In this document: piece by piece, positions 6,480-14,905 of the stretch | Layout: every line of letters starts with the position of its first letter | Numbering within the stretch: position 1 is the first letter of the stretch | From: an uncultured Bacteroidales bacterium | Lineage (GTDB): Bacteria > Bacteroidota > Bacteroidia > Bacteroidales > Muribaculaceae | Assembly: GCA_900539915.1 (NCBI GenBank) | Contig: UQDU01000041.1 | Coordinates: 1 to 18,905 of the forward strand | Length of the DNA: 18,905 nucleotides | Direction: 5' to 3' | Program-made: the position numbers and the translations under genes | Notes under the pieces: model-generated | Database searches by the model: none | Told to the model about the DNA's origin: nothing | What the model saw: only the letters and a program-made list of their open reading frames with translations

Positions 6480-7106
6480 GTGAGACCCAGCGACCACCGA
6501 CAGCCACTTCCTCCGCGACTTGACATGACCAAGCTTGAGGCCGGATGCGACGAAGCCGGACGCGGATGCCTTGCCGGCCCGGTTGTGGCGGCTGCCGTGA
6601 TACTCCCGGCTGATTTTTCGCATCCGCTCATCAACGATTCCAAGCAGCTCTCCGAAGCATGCCGCGAGGAACTCCGCACCATAATCCTCCGCGAAGCTAC
6701 CGCATGGGGCATAGGAATCTGCACCCCCGGGGAAATCGACGAAATAAACATCCTCAACGCTTCGATACTGGCCATGCACAAGGCTCTTGACGCGCTCACG
6801 GTGAGACCCGAAGCTATAATCGTGGACGGCAACCGCTTCAAGCCGTATCACGACATCCCTTCGGCCACCGTCATAAAAGGGGACGGCAAATATGCCAACA
6901 TAGCCGCGGCCTCCATCCTCGCCAAGACGGAGCGAGACCACATAATGGAAGCCCTCGCCAAAGAATATCCCGGCTATGGATGGGAATCCAACAAAGGCTA
7001 CCCGACCAAAGTACATCGCGAGGCCATAAGGCTCTACGGCGCGACCCCTCTCCACCGCATGTCATTCACCCTGCTCCCCCCGGAGCAGCTGACCCTCGAC
7101 TTCTGA
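6480..7106 (+). CDS. rnhB: RNase HII
   Basis: This 208-residue cytosolic endonuclease cuts RNA in RNA-DNA hybrids, including single ribonucleotides embedded in DNA. The DEDD active site is complete: Asp24 and Glu25 in GCDEAGRG, Asp116 in VDGNRF, and Asp153 in KTERDH. NDSKQL (52-57) and KGDGKY (133-138) are also typical of type 2 RNases H. The start is uncertain. GTG at 6480 gives an N-terminus whose LPPRL segment seems to match related proteins, whereas ATG at 6525 gives a 193-residue product. It lies 47 bp after the response regulator and 8 bp before the next gene, so the three are probably co-transcribed. Confidence 0.95.
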   Translation: MRPSDHRQPLPPRLDMTKLEAGCDEAGRGCLAGPVVAAAVILPADFSHPLINDSKQLSEACREELRTIILREATAWGIGICTPGEIDEINILNASILAMHKALDALTVRPEAIIVDGNRFKPYHDIPSATVIKGDGKYANIAAASILAKTERDHIMEALAKEYPGYGWESNKGYPTKVHREAIRLYGATPLHRMSFTLLPPEQLTLDF

Positions 7107-7114
7107 CCACAAAC

Positions 7115-8371
7115 ATGCCTCCCAACACATCCACACTCCATAGACTCCTGAGGTACGCCATCGGGGCACTCTTGATTCTCGCTTTCATGGCGCGGATAAT
7201 GGAGTTTGTATTCACTTTTCTGCTCCAGGCTCCGATAAGCGAATGGCAATTCAGCGAATTTTTCATCAACTACGAAGGAGGATTCGTCCGACGAGGCCTC
7301 ATCGGACAGGGACTGATGTCGCTAGCCCGTAGCGGCTTGTCAGGAGACGCCATCATCAACCTGATACGTGTGGTATCCATAGGATGCTACATGGCTGTTT
7401 TCGCATTTTTTATCTATAAGTTCCATCAACGCAGATGGAACTGGTGGATAATACTTGCCCCCGTATTCATGGGTTTTGTCATGTGCGTCATCCGCAAAGA
7501 CTTCATGCAGGCGCTGATGCTGATAGGCATCCTGATGTTATTGCGTGGATCACCGCATGCCGGCGGACGGCTGTCGCTGTGGTGCGTCACGGCTCTGTGC
7601 ATCCTGGAACTTCTGATTCATGAGGCGTTCACTTTCTGGGGAATCCCGATAACGGTGCTGCTCATAGCTTCATTGCAGGTTTCCAGATGGGAAAAAGCAT
7701 CAGCCATAGCGGTCATAGCCGCCACAATTATAGTAATAGGCTGCTTCAAAGGAAACGAACAGATGGCACATGTCATCACTGACTCATGGCTACCAATATT
7801 GCCGCAACTGGAATATGGCTACTGGAACAGCGTTGGAGCCATTGGCTGGAACCCCGGATGGGCCGCTTATTTCCATTGCATCTCCAACTTCTTTTCGCCG
7901 GAAATCGGATGGTTGCGGTTGCCACTACAGATTGCGGCCTTCACCTGCTATGCCTACATGGTATGCAATTTCGTATATGCCTTTTCACCGGCCGGGGAGA
8001 CTCGTGAAACCTATAGGAAACATCTGACATCGGTCTACATACTGACAAGCATCACCATGATACCGATGTTTACGGTGTTGAGCGTGGACTATTCGCGCCT
8101 TTACCAATATCTGACCATTACCTCCTTCGCCACGGTGCTTGTCATACCTGCCGCCCGTCTGGACCGCGCATTGCCGGGGGTGCTTCTACGCCTGACGGGC
8201 CGTATCACCCTCTGTATAGACAGATATTTCACGCCATCAAAGGGCATCATGGTAGCTCTGCTATTTTTATCTGATGTCAACGGCATCTACCTTCTCAATA
8301 ATATTTCAGTCGGCACACTCTCCTCTCTTTGGAACGGCATAATGACACTGGTGTGGTTAATCAGAGGGTGA
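7115..8371 (+). CDS. Polytopic membrane protein, unidentified
   Basis: This 418-residue protein has roughly ten hydrophobic segments spread over its length. The first is at about residues 13-37 and the last near 380. Between the first two helices is a polar loop with a striking motif, NYEGGFVRRGLIGQG, and a second long loop (about 214-265) is rich in Trp and Tyr (YGYWNSVGAIGWNPGW). This architecture resembles GT-C-like or polysaccharide-associated membrane proteins of Bacteroidales, but I cannot name a family and do not assign an activity. The ATG at 7115 is chosen because it begins 8 bp after rnhB, while a longer open frame from 6980 runs inside rnhB. Codons such as ATA appear frequent. No terminator is seen before the next promoter. 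Confidence 0.8.
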   Translation: MPPNTSTLHRLLRYAIGALLILAFMARIMEFVFTFLLQAPISEWQFSEFFINYEGGFVRRGLIGQGLMSLARSGLSGDAIINLIRVVSIGCYMAVFAFFIYKFHQRRWNWWIILAPVFMGFVMCVIRKDFMQALMLIGILMLLRGSPHAGGRLSLWCVTALCILELLIHEAFTFWGIPITVLLIASLQVSRWEKASAIAVIAATIIVIGCFKGNEQMAHVITDSWLPILPQLEYGYWNSVGAIGWNPGWAAYFHCISNFFSPEIGWLRLPLQIAAFTCYAYMVCNFVYAFSPAGETRETYRKHLTSVYILTSITMIPMFTVLSVDYSRLYQYLTITSFATVLVIPAARLDRALPGVLLRLTGRITLCIDRYFTPSKGIMVALLFLSDVNGIYLLNNISVGTLSSLWNGIMTLVWLIRG

Positions 8372-8391
8372 CAGGAGATTTTTAGGAAAAA

Positions 8392-8423
8392 TTTGCATAT
8401 CACAATAAAATGTGTTAAATTTG
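8392..8423 (+). promoter_or_regulatory. Promoter of the zinc-type ABC operon
   Basis: TTTG (8392-8395), a 20-nt spacer and TAAATTTG (8416-8423) match the consensus perfectly. The -7 box ends 4 nt before the ATG at 8428, predicting a leaderless or nearly leaderless mRNA. Both promoter elements lie in a direct repeat of AAATTTGCAT (8389-8398 and 8417-8426). Confidence 0.72.
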
Positions 8424-8427
8424 CATT

Positions 8428-9306
8428 ATGAAATTAAAAAATCTCCCTGTGGCTTCTTGGCTTATCATGCTTATGATAAGCGCGATGACTGTCATGTGGT
8501 CATGCGGACGCACCCCACATGAGGTCGACACGCTCACCGTCAGCATTCCGCCGCAAAAATACCTGCTTGATGCCATTGTGGGTGACAAGATGAAGGTCAA
8601 CTGCCTGCTTAGCAACGGCGCAGACCCCGAGACATATGACCCCTCCATGTCGCATCTGATCAATGTGGAGCACTCGGTGGCCTACTTTCAGATAGGCAAC
8701 ATAGGATTTGAGGATGCCGTCATAAAACGCATCAAGACCTCTCGTCCCGACCTGAAAATCATTGACACCTCTAAAGGTGTCGAGCCTATAAAAGGCACAC
8801 ACCACGGCCACGAAAATGACCCGCACATATGGACATCGGCCACAAATGCCCGCATCATAGCCGGCAACATGTATGATGCCGTCGCGAAAATAGACCCTCG
8901 CAATGCCGCCTACTACAAATCGAATCTTGACCGGCTCATAGCCCACATCGACTCGGTTGACGCGGTCATAAGGGCCGACATCGCGTCCGCTCCCTCCAAG
9001 TCGTTTGTCATATGGCATCCGTCACTGAGCTATTTTGCCCGTGATTACGGGTTGAACCAGATAGCCCTCGGAGCCGAACACAAAGAGGCTTCGGTAGCTG
9101 ACCTGCGCGAACAAATCGACAAAGCCAAGGAGTCAGATGCTGGCATAATGTTTCTGCAACACCAGACCGACAACCGTCAGACCAGCATCATCAGCAATGA
9201 ATTAGGTCTCCCGACAGCAGTCATCAATCCCCTCGGATACAATTGGGACGAACAGATGATTGCCATCGGACAAAACCTGTCAGCCCCTTCGAGCGTTGTA
9301 CCGTGA
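8428..9306 (+). CDS. ZnuA-like metal ABC transporter binding lipoprotein
   Basis: This 292-residue cluster A-I (ZnuA/TroA type) substrate-binding protein would capture Zn2+ or Mn2+ outside the inner membrane. The signal peptide ends at lipidated Cys26 (VMWSCG). Recognisable sites are GADPETY (64-70), DPHIW (131-135, His133) and WHPSL (196-200, His197). A short His-rich loop (HHGH, 125-128) is typical of zinc importers. Two ligand positions differ from classical ZnuA/PsaA: Glu69 sits where the first His is expected, and Asn267 in INPLG replaces the usual Asp. The long linking helix (about 140-183) fits the family. The ATPase gene follows after 30 bp. Metal identity is inferred, not shown, so no symbol is given. 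Confidence 0.9.
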   Translation: MKLKNLPVASWLIMLMISAMTVMWSCGRTPHEVDTLTVSIPPQKYLLDAIVGDKMKVNCLLSNGADPETYDPSMSHLINVEHSVAYFQIGNIGFEDAVIKRIKTSRPDLKIIDTSKGVEPIKGTHHGHENDPHIWTSATNARIIAGNMYDAVAKIDPRNAAYYKSNLDRLIAHIDSVDAVIRADIASAPSKSFVIWHPSLSYFARDYGLNQIALGAEHKEASVADLREQIDKAKESDAGIMFLQHQTDNRQTSIISNELGLPTAVINPLGYNWDEQMIAIGQNLSAPSSVVP

Positions 9307-9336
9307 AATACCCTCTAAGGAAACACTCTCTAAGGC

Positions 9337-9996
9337 ATGGAATCTACATCTTATCCTCTTATCCGTCTGCGTGACGTCACAAAGGCGTGGGACGGACATG
9401 AAGTTTTGAGCAATGTGAATTTCGAGGTCAAAAAAGGAGACTTCATACTTATAACAGGGCCTAACGGCGGTGGTAAGACCACATTGCTAAAACTGCTGCT
9501 CAAATTGACACGCCCGACAAGCGGCAACATCACCTATCTCGCACCCGAGGGGATGCACACGGCATCCCTATCCATCGGCTATCTGCCGCAAAAAAGCGCG
9601 GTGGACTCCCGTTTCCCCATAACAGTCAAGGAAGTCGTGGCTTCTGCTCTTTTAGGCAGCCGGACCACTGACGACAAGACCGAACTGATAGCGGATGCTC
9701 TGGATACGGTAGGCCTCGCTTCAATGTCTGACCGTCCGCTGGGCGAACTGTCAGGCGGTCAGGTGCAACGCACGCTGCTCGCCCGTGCCATAGCCAACCG
9801 GCCGGCGGTGCTTGTACTCGACGAACCGATGAGCTATCTCGACCCCGTCTATCGCGAAAAGACCGTGCAGCTGCTTCGGGACATGAAAACAGACGGCACT
9901 ACCATAATCGTGGTCAGCCACGATCCTCAGACGCTCATTCCGCTGGCCGACATACATCTTTCTGTTGACCGGACAGCATGCCGCATGCAGCCATGA
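9337..9996 (+). CDS. ZnuC-like metal ABC transporter ATPase
   Basis: This 219-residue ATP-binding subunit is at the short end for zinc/manganese importers (about 220-250). All ABC motifs are present: Walker A GPNGGGKTT (41-49), Q-loop Gln85 in LPQKS, signature LSGGQ (138-142), Walker B VLVLDEP (158-164) and H-loop His195 in VVSHD. It should drive metal import with the binding protein encoded just upstream. The expected third component, a ZnuB-type permease, does not follow. The gene instead runs into the convergent rlmN with a 62-bp antisense overlap. The last residues, after the H-loop, are short but not obviously broken. The permease must be encoded elsewhere for this to be a complete transporter. 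Confidence 0.9.
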   Translation: MESTSYPLIRLRDVTKAWDGHEVLSNVNFEVKKGDFILITGPNGGGKTTLLKLLLKLTRPTSGNITYLAPEGMHTASLSIGYLPQKSAVDSRFPITVKEVVASALLGSRTTDDKTELIADALDTVGLASMSDRPLGELSGGQVQRTLLARAIANRPAVLVLDEPMSYLDPVYREKTVQLLRDMKTDGTTIIVVSHDPQTLIPLADIHLSVDRTACRMQP

Positions 9997-10990
9997 TGTC
10001 CTCGCCTCGCGAAGCGCGTATGGTGGCAGTGATACCGAGCTGATTCAGCCGGTCACGAAATGCGGTCATGGTGCGCTCGCTGCAGGGCTGCAGTTCCACC
10101 CCGGGGATGGCATGGAAACGTATCAGGTTGACACGGCAGTGCATGCCTCGTATCAGCCGGGCAAGCGCATCGGCATGGTGCATGTCGTCGTTGACCCCTT
10201 TCCACATAATATACTCCACCGAAAGCCGCCTCTGATGGCTGAAATCATATTCGCGCAGCATCGACATGACCTCCGCTACCGGGAAAGCCTTCTCCACCGG
10301 CATAAGCCCGAGGCGTTCGGAGGCAAAGGGGCTGTGCACGCTTATGGCTACATTGACATTGGTGGTGTCAAGCAGACGGCGAAGCTCCCTGATGCGTCCG
10401 ATGGAGGATACTGTGATGCGTTTCGGGCTCCAAGCAAGCCCCCACGGCTCCGTCATCACCCTTATTGAGTCAATCACGGCATCAATATTGTCCATCGGCT
10501 CTCCCATGCCCATGTACACGATATTGGTCAGCGAACGGCTGTCAGGCACCGACAGCACCTGATTGATAATCTGGCCTGCCGTAAGATTGCCGTGAAAGCC
10601 CTGTTTGCCTGTCATACAGAAGTAGCAGTTCATCTTGCATCCTGCCTGCGACGACACGCACAGCGTGGCCCGATCGCCGTCAGGGATATACACGCTTTCC
10701 ACCTCCCGGCCGCCGGCTCCGCGAAACAGGTATTTGACCGTACCGTCAACGCTCTTGGTGGCCATCAGGGGTTCCTCCCGTCCAACTATGTATTTCCGGC
10801 TGAGCAATTCGCGTGATTTCTTGGAGAGATTCGTCATCTCGTCGATAGAGAGCACCCTCTTGTCGTAGAGCCACTGCGCCATCTGACGCGCTGCGAACTT
10901 AGGCATTCTTGCTTCGGCTGCCACTTCGGCCAGCTTCTCCAAGGTCATCCCTATGAGGGGGATGGGCGAAGGGGTATTAAGGGGGGACAT
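9935..10990 (-). CDS. rlmN: RlmN, 23S rRNA/tRNA adenine-C2 methyltransferase
   Basis: This 351-residue radical SAM enzyme methylates C2 of A2503 in 23S rRNA and A37 of some tRNAs. The cluster motif CxxxCxxC is at Cys118, Cys122 and Cys125 (GCKMNCYFC). MGMGEP and the Ser/His-containing SVHSPF follow. The C-terminal catalytic Cys336 in GEDIMAACGML completes the pair of methyl-transfer cysteines with Cys111 or its neighbour in the ATLCVSSQ loop. The start at 10990 gives an N-terminus like that of Bacteroides relatives (about ten residues before PLIGMTL). ATG at 11020 would add ten residues, and the frame remains open to 11077. It overlaps the end of the ABC ATPase gene on the opposite strand. 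No clear promoter was found. Confidence 0.95.
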   Translation of the reverse strand: MSPLNTPSPIPLIGMTLEKLAEVAAEARMPKFAARQMAQWLYDKRVLSIDEMTNLSKKSRELLSRKYIVGREEPLMATKSVDGTVKYLFRGAGGREVESVYIPDGDRATLCVSSQAGCKMNCYFCMTGKQGFHGNLTAGQIINQVLSVPDSRSLTNIVYMGMGEPMDNIDAVIDSIRVMTEPWGLAWSPKRITVSSIGRIRELRRLLDTTNVNVAISVHSPFASERLGLMPVEKAFPVAEVMSMLREYDFSHQRRLSVEYIMWKGVNDDMHHADALARLIRGMHCRVNLIRFHAIPGVELQPCSERTMTAFRDRLNQLGITATIRASRGEDIMAACGMLSGQQKDVCRPAE

Positions 10991-11146
10991 TTTGCCGTTT
11001 TCCAAATTATCTGTGTACATAGCGGACAGGTGTGTATTGATGAGTACAATATTACTCAAAAACGCCGATTGTGCCAAATTTTTGGGAAAAACGTGTTAAA
11101 TTCCATATAGGCATTTTAAACCTTCCGTTATGTTGATAATATTTAT

Positions 11147-11154
11147 TAACTTTG
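11147..11154 (+). promoter_or_regulatory. Candidate -7 promoter box of glmS
   Basis: TAACTTTG is a perfect -7 match, 45 nt before the glmS ATG. Only a weak TTCC (11123-11126) occupies the -33 position at 20-nt spacing. The leader (about 11158-11199) is A-rich and shows no glmS-ribozyme-like structure that I can recognise. Confidence 0.5.
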
Positions 11155-11199
11155 TAAACTAAAACAAACAAGAAACACACACAGCGATCTAATCAATAT

Positions 11200-13044
11200 A
11201 TGTGCGGAATCGTAGGATTTATCGGATTGTCGGAAGCCTATCCAATTCTCATAAAGGGTCTACACAGACTTGAATACAGGGGTTATGACAGTGCCGGAGT
11301 GGCACTTATAAACCCTTCAGACCGTGTCAACGTGTACAAGACACGTGGCAAAGTGGCAGACCTGGAGGAATATGCGGCCGACAAGGACGTAAGCGGCACC
11401 ATAGGCATAGCCCACACTCGCTGGGCCACACATGGCGAGCCCAACAGCACCAATGCCCATCCCCACGTATCGGCCAACGGCAAAATAGCCCTCGTGCACA
11501 ACGGTACCATAGAGAACTATGCGGTGCTCAAACAGGCCCTGCTCAACCACGGTGTGGAATTTTCGAGCGAGACCGACACCGAAGTTCTCGTAAAACTCAT
11601 AGAATATATCAAGGAAACGACCAATTCCTCGACTGTCGATGCCATACGCAGCGCACTCAAGGAGGTGATCGGAGCCTTTGCCATTGCGGTCATCGACCGC
11701 GACAATCCCGACCAGCTGATTGCCGCCCGTAAGAGCAGTCCGCTCGTCATCGGACTCGGCGAGAGCGGCTCATACCTGGCGTCAGATGCGACTCCGCTGG
11801 TCGAATACACCGACCAGGTGGTGTATCTGCGTGACGACGAGCTGGCTATACTGTCGCGAAACGAGCCTCTGCAGGTCATCAACCTTGACAACGAGCCGGC
11901 CAACGTAGACATACAGACTCTCCGCATGAGCGTATCTGAACTCGAGAAGGGCGGTTATCCCCACTTCATGCTCAAGGAGATTTTCGAACAGCCTCGCACC
12001 TTGCGTGACTGCATCCGTGGCCGCGTGGTCAACAACAACACCGAAATCAAGCTGTCGGGCATCATGGACAACGCCGAGGCGTTTAAAAACGCCGGACGCA
12101 TCGTCATCGTGGCTTGCGGCACTTCATGGCATGCAGGTCTGATAGGCAAGCGTCTCATCCAGGACCTTGGCAAGATAGCGGTGGAAGTGGAATATGCCTC
12201 GGAGTTCCGCTACAGCAATCCCGTGCTCAACTCTAACGACATCGTCATAGCCATCAGCCAGAGCGGCGAGACTGCCGATACCCTCGCGGCCATCAAACTG
12301 GCCCGAAGCAAGGGAGCTATGGTCTACGGCGTGGTCAATGCAGTAGGCTCGTCGATAGCGCGTGAATCCGACACCGGCACCTACATCCACGTAGGTCCCG
12401 AGATTGGCGTGGCATCTACCAAAGCATTCACCGGACAGGTGACTGTACTTGCCATGATGGCACTCGCCATCGGGCAGCTGCGAGGCACCCTCTCCAAGGA
12501 GGACACCGCCGCCATAGCATCGTCGATACAGAAACTCCCTGACTACATAGAGGAGACCCTCAAACTTGACCCCATCATCAAGCAGCTCTCCCAGACATAT
12601 ACCTACGTACACAATTTCCTCTATCTCGGACGCGGTTACAACTTCCCCACCGCGCTCGAGGGTGCTCTGAAGCTCAAGGAAATCTCCTATATCCATGCCG
12701 AGGGATACCCGGCTGCCGAGATGAAGCATGGCCCCATTGCCCTGATTGACCGCGAACTCCCCACTGTGGTCATAGCTCCGCATGACGACCTCTACGAAAA
12801 GGTCATCAGCAACATCCAGCAGGTCAAGGCACGTGGAGGCGAGGTAATAGCCATAGTCTCCAAGGGCGACAAGGAAATCGCCAGCATCGCTGACCATACC
12901 ATAGAGATACCTCAGGTCATCGAGCAGCTATCGCCCATAGTGGCTGCCATACCCTTGCAGCTCCTGGCCTACCACATCGCCATCAAGAAAGGCTGCAATG
13001 TGGATATGCCTCGCAATCTGGCCAAGAGTGTCACTGTGGAATAA
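11200..13044 (+). CDS. glmS: GlmS, glucosamine-6-phosphate synthase (isomerizing)
   Basis: This 614-residue cytosolic enzyme makes glucosamine-6-phosphate from fructose-6-phosphate and glutamine, the first step towards UDP-GlcNAc for peptidoglycan and lipid A. The N-terminal glutaminase begins MCGIVGFIG, with Cys2 as the nucleophile after Met removal, and carries HTRWATHG and the NHN/GE-rich core. Two SIS domains follow, with SQSGETADT, ASTKAFTGQ and AEGYPAAEMKHGPIALI. The C-terminus AKSVTVE is the canonical end that shields the ammonia channel. Length matches the family (about 610). It is transcribed alone or with the acyl-CoA ligase 111 bp downstream. It diverges from rlmN. Confidence 0.98.
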   Translation: MCGIVGFIGLSEAYPILIKGLHRLEYRGYDSAGVALINPSDRVNVYKTRGKVADLEEYAADKDVSGTIGIAHTRWATHGEPNSTNAHPHVSANGKIALVHNGTIENYAVLKQALLNHGVEFSSETDTEVLVKLIEYIKETTNSSTVDAIRSALKEVIGAFAIAVIDRDNPDQLIAARKSSPLVIGLGESGSYLASDATPLVEYTDQVVYLRDDELAILSRNEPLQVINLDNEPANVDIQTLRMSVSELEKGGYPHFMLKEIFEQPRTLRDCIRGRVVNNNTEIKLSGIMDNAEAFKNAGRIVIVACGTSWHAGLIGKRLIQDLGKIAVEVEYASEFRYSNPVLNSNDIVIAISQSGETADTLAAIKLARSKGAMVYGVVNAVGSSIARESDTGTYIHVGPEIGVASTKAFTGQVTVLAMMALAIGQLRGTLSKEDTAAIASSIQKLPDYIEETLKLDPIIKQLSQTYTYVHNFLYLGRGYNFPTALEGALKLKEISYIHAEGYPAAEMKHGPIALIDRELPTVVIAPHDDLYEKVISNIQQVKARGGEVIAIVSKGDKEIASIADHTIEIPQVIEQLSPIVAAIPLQLLAYHIAIKKGCNVDMPRNLAKSVTVE

Positions 13045-13102
13045 AAACAGCTTTACTCTGCCCCTGAATCTGCCACACGGATTAAACCTTATACTCGATT
13101 CA

Positions 13103-13136
13103 TTGTCTGAAAAGGTATGCCATAACTTTCAGACAA
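13103..13136. repeat. 10-bp inverted repeat between glmS and the acyl-CoA ligase
   Basis: TTGTCTGAAA (13103-13112) and TTTCAGACAA (13127-13136) are perfectly complementary across a 14-nt loop. TTAATTTC follows, too weak a U-tract for a confident terminator. A near-consensus -7 box TAACTTTC (13123-13130) overlaps the right arm, so it could equally be an operator for the ligase gene, whose ATG is 19 nt downstream. Confidence 0.5.
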
Positions 13137-13155
13137 TTAATTTCGTTATCATTAT

Positions 13156-14823
13156 ATGATAAAAGAAGATTTACTACGCATCTACGAATCATCGTTTGCC
13201 CGTCACTGGGAGCTCCCTGCAATCGCTGACTATAGCGGCGGTGACACTGTCACTTATGGCGAACTGGCACGCCGCATCGCCGTGATGCATCTGACATTTA
13301 AGCAGCTCGGCATAAGCAGGGGCGACAAGATTGCTGTGCTCGGACGAAATTCCACGGCATGGATAACCGCCTACATGGCCACCGTGACCTATGGAGCCGT
13401 TGTGGTCCCTGTGCTTCAGGATTTCAATCCTCAGGATGCCCAGCATATCATCAACCACTCGGATTCGGTGTTGCTCTACATCAACGAGCAGATGTGCGAG
13501 CACATGGACCTGTCACAGATGCCCAAACTCAAAGCCGCCATATCGCTTGACGACGGCAGCGTGCTGACCGAATCCTGCGCCTCTCGGAAACCGTCGCGAG
13601 TGACACGTGTGCTCAACGAGATACCGCGTCTCTTTGAAAAGCTTTATCCCGATGGTTTTGGACCCGGGGACATCAACTACGCCAATATGCCCAAGGATGC
13701 CCTGATGGAAATCAACTACACTTCGGGCACTACCGGATTCTCAAAAGGCGTAATGCTGACCTACAACAACCTCTGTGGCAATGTGGTGTTCGGCCTTGAC
13801 TCGAAGCTCTACGCTCCCGGCGACCGCTGTCTGACATTCCTGCCGCTTGCCCATGCCTATGGCTGCGCGTTCGACATGCTTACCCCCCTCGCCGCCGGCG
13901 CATCTGTCACCGTGCTGGGCAAGACTCCTACACCGCCGGTGCTCCTGAAAGCATTCGCGCAGGTGCGCCCTACGCTCATCTTGTGCGTGCCGCTGATTCT
14001 GGAGAAGATATACCGCCGCAGCATCCTCCCCAAGTTGCAGAAGCCGTCGGTAAAGCGCATGATGGCTGTGCCCGGACTGCGCAGTGTCATCAAGCGCAAG
14101 ATATGCAACAGCCTGATCAATGCGCTCGGCGGAGCCTTTTCGCAGGTGATAGTCGGAGGCGCACCGCTCAACCCCGAGGTTGAGAAGTTTCTCCACGATA
14201 TACATTTCCCGTTCACTGTAGGCTACGGCATGACCGAGTGCGGGCCGCTGATAAGTTACACCTACTGGAAGGAGTTCATACCCGGGTCATGTGGACGCAC
14301 CATTCCGCAGATGCACAGCCGCATCGACAGCCCCGACCCCGAAAACACCCCGGGCGAGATATGTGTACGCGGCGAAAATGTCATGAAAGGATACTACAAA
14401 AACCCGCAGGCCACTGCTGCTGTGCTTGACAAGGACGGCTGGCTGCATACAGGCGACATGGGCACACGCTCGGCTGACGGCACCCTATCCATCAAAGGCC
14501 GCTCCAAGACCATGATACTGAGCGCAACGGGGCAAAACATATATCCCGAGGAGATTGAGGCCAAGCTCAACAATCTGCCCTTTGTCGGAGAGAGCCTCGT
14601 GGTAGAGCGCGGCAAGCATCTGATAGCCCTCGTCTACCCCGATTATGAGGCCATGGACAGGGCCAAACTGTCGCTCAACCACATGCAGCCGGTGATGGAG
14701 AAGGTACGCACACGCCTCAACACTCTCGTGGCTCCATACGAACGCATCGACTCCATACAGATTCACCCCTCGGAGTTCATCAAGACTCCTAAGCGGTCTA
14801 TCAAACGCTTCCTATATTCGTGA
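13156..14823 (+). CDS. Long-chain acyl-CoA ligase (AMP-forming)
   Basis: This 555-residue member of the adenylate-forming superfamily activates a fatty acid to acyl-AMP and then acyl-CoA. Motifs in order are the phosphate loop YTSGTTGFSKG (188-198), GYGMTECGP (356-364), the ATP-binding HTGD (431-434), GRSKTMI at the hinge (448-454) and NIYPEEIEAKL (461-471). The Lys-rich C-terminus TPKRSIKRF carries the catalytic-lysine region. There is no signal peptide; such enzymes are cytosolic or peripherally membrane-bound. Chain-length specificity cannot be read from the sequence, and aryl or other acids cannot be excluded, so no gene symbol is given. It lies 111 bp after glmS, with a palindromic sequence between them. 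Confidence 0.92.
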   Translation: MIKEDLLRIYESSFARHWELPAIADYSGGDTVTYGELARRIAVMHLTFKQLGISRGDKIAVLGRNSTAWITAYMATVTYGAVVVPVLQDFNPQDAQHIINHSDSVLLYINEQMCEHMDLSQMPKLKAAISLDDGSVLTESCASRKPSRVTRVLNEIPRLFEKLYPDGFGPGDINYANMPKDALMEINYTSGTTGFSKGVMLTYNNLCGNVVFGLDSKLYAPGDRCLTFLPLAHAYGCAFDMLTPLAAGASVTVLGKTPTPPVLLKAFAQVRPTLILCVPLILEKIYRRSILPKLQKPSVKRMMAVPGLRSVIKRKICNSLINALGGAFSQVIVGGAPLNPEVEKFLHDIHFPFTVGYGMTECGPLISYTYWKEFIPGSCGRTIPQMHSRIDSPDPENTPGEICVRGENVMKGYYKNPQATAAVLDKDGWLHTGDMGTRSADGTLSIKGRSKTMILSATGQNIYPEEIEAKLNNLPFVGESLVVERGKHLIALVYPDYEAMDRAKLSLNHMQPVMEKVRTRLNTLVAPYERIDSIQIHPSEFIKTPKRSIKRFLYS

Positions 14824-14905
14824 TGAACTTTTAAACATCTACACCTATTATATTTATACATAACCTAACTTATTTACAACAAACAAAATTTTTAGCTATA
14901 CGATT

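Noticed and set aside
11158..11199. glmS ribozyme or riboswitch in the glmS leader
   Set aside because: The leader is only about 40 nt and A-rich, too short for the ribozyme known from Firmicutes.
12124..12897. Open frame of 257 codons on the minus strand inside glmS
   Set aside because: It is fully antisense to a complete glmS, with no motif or promoter.
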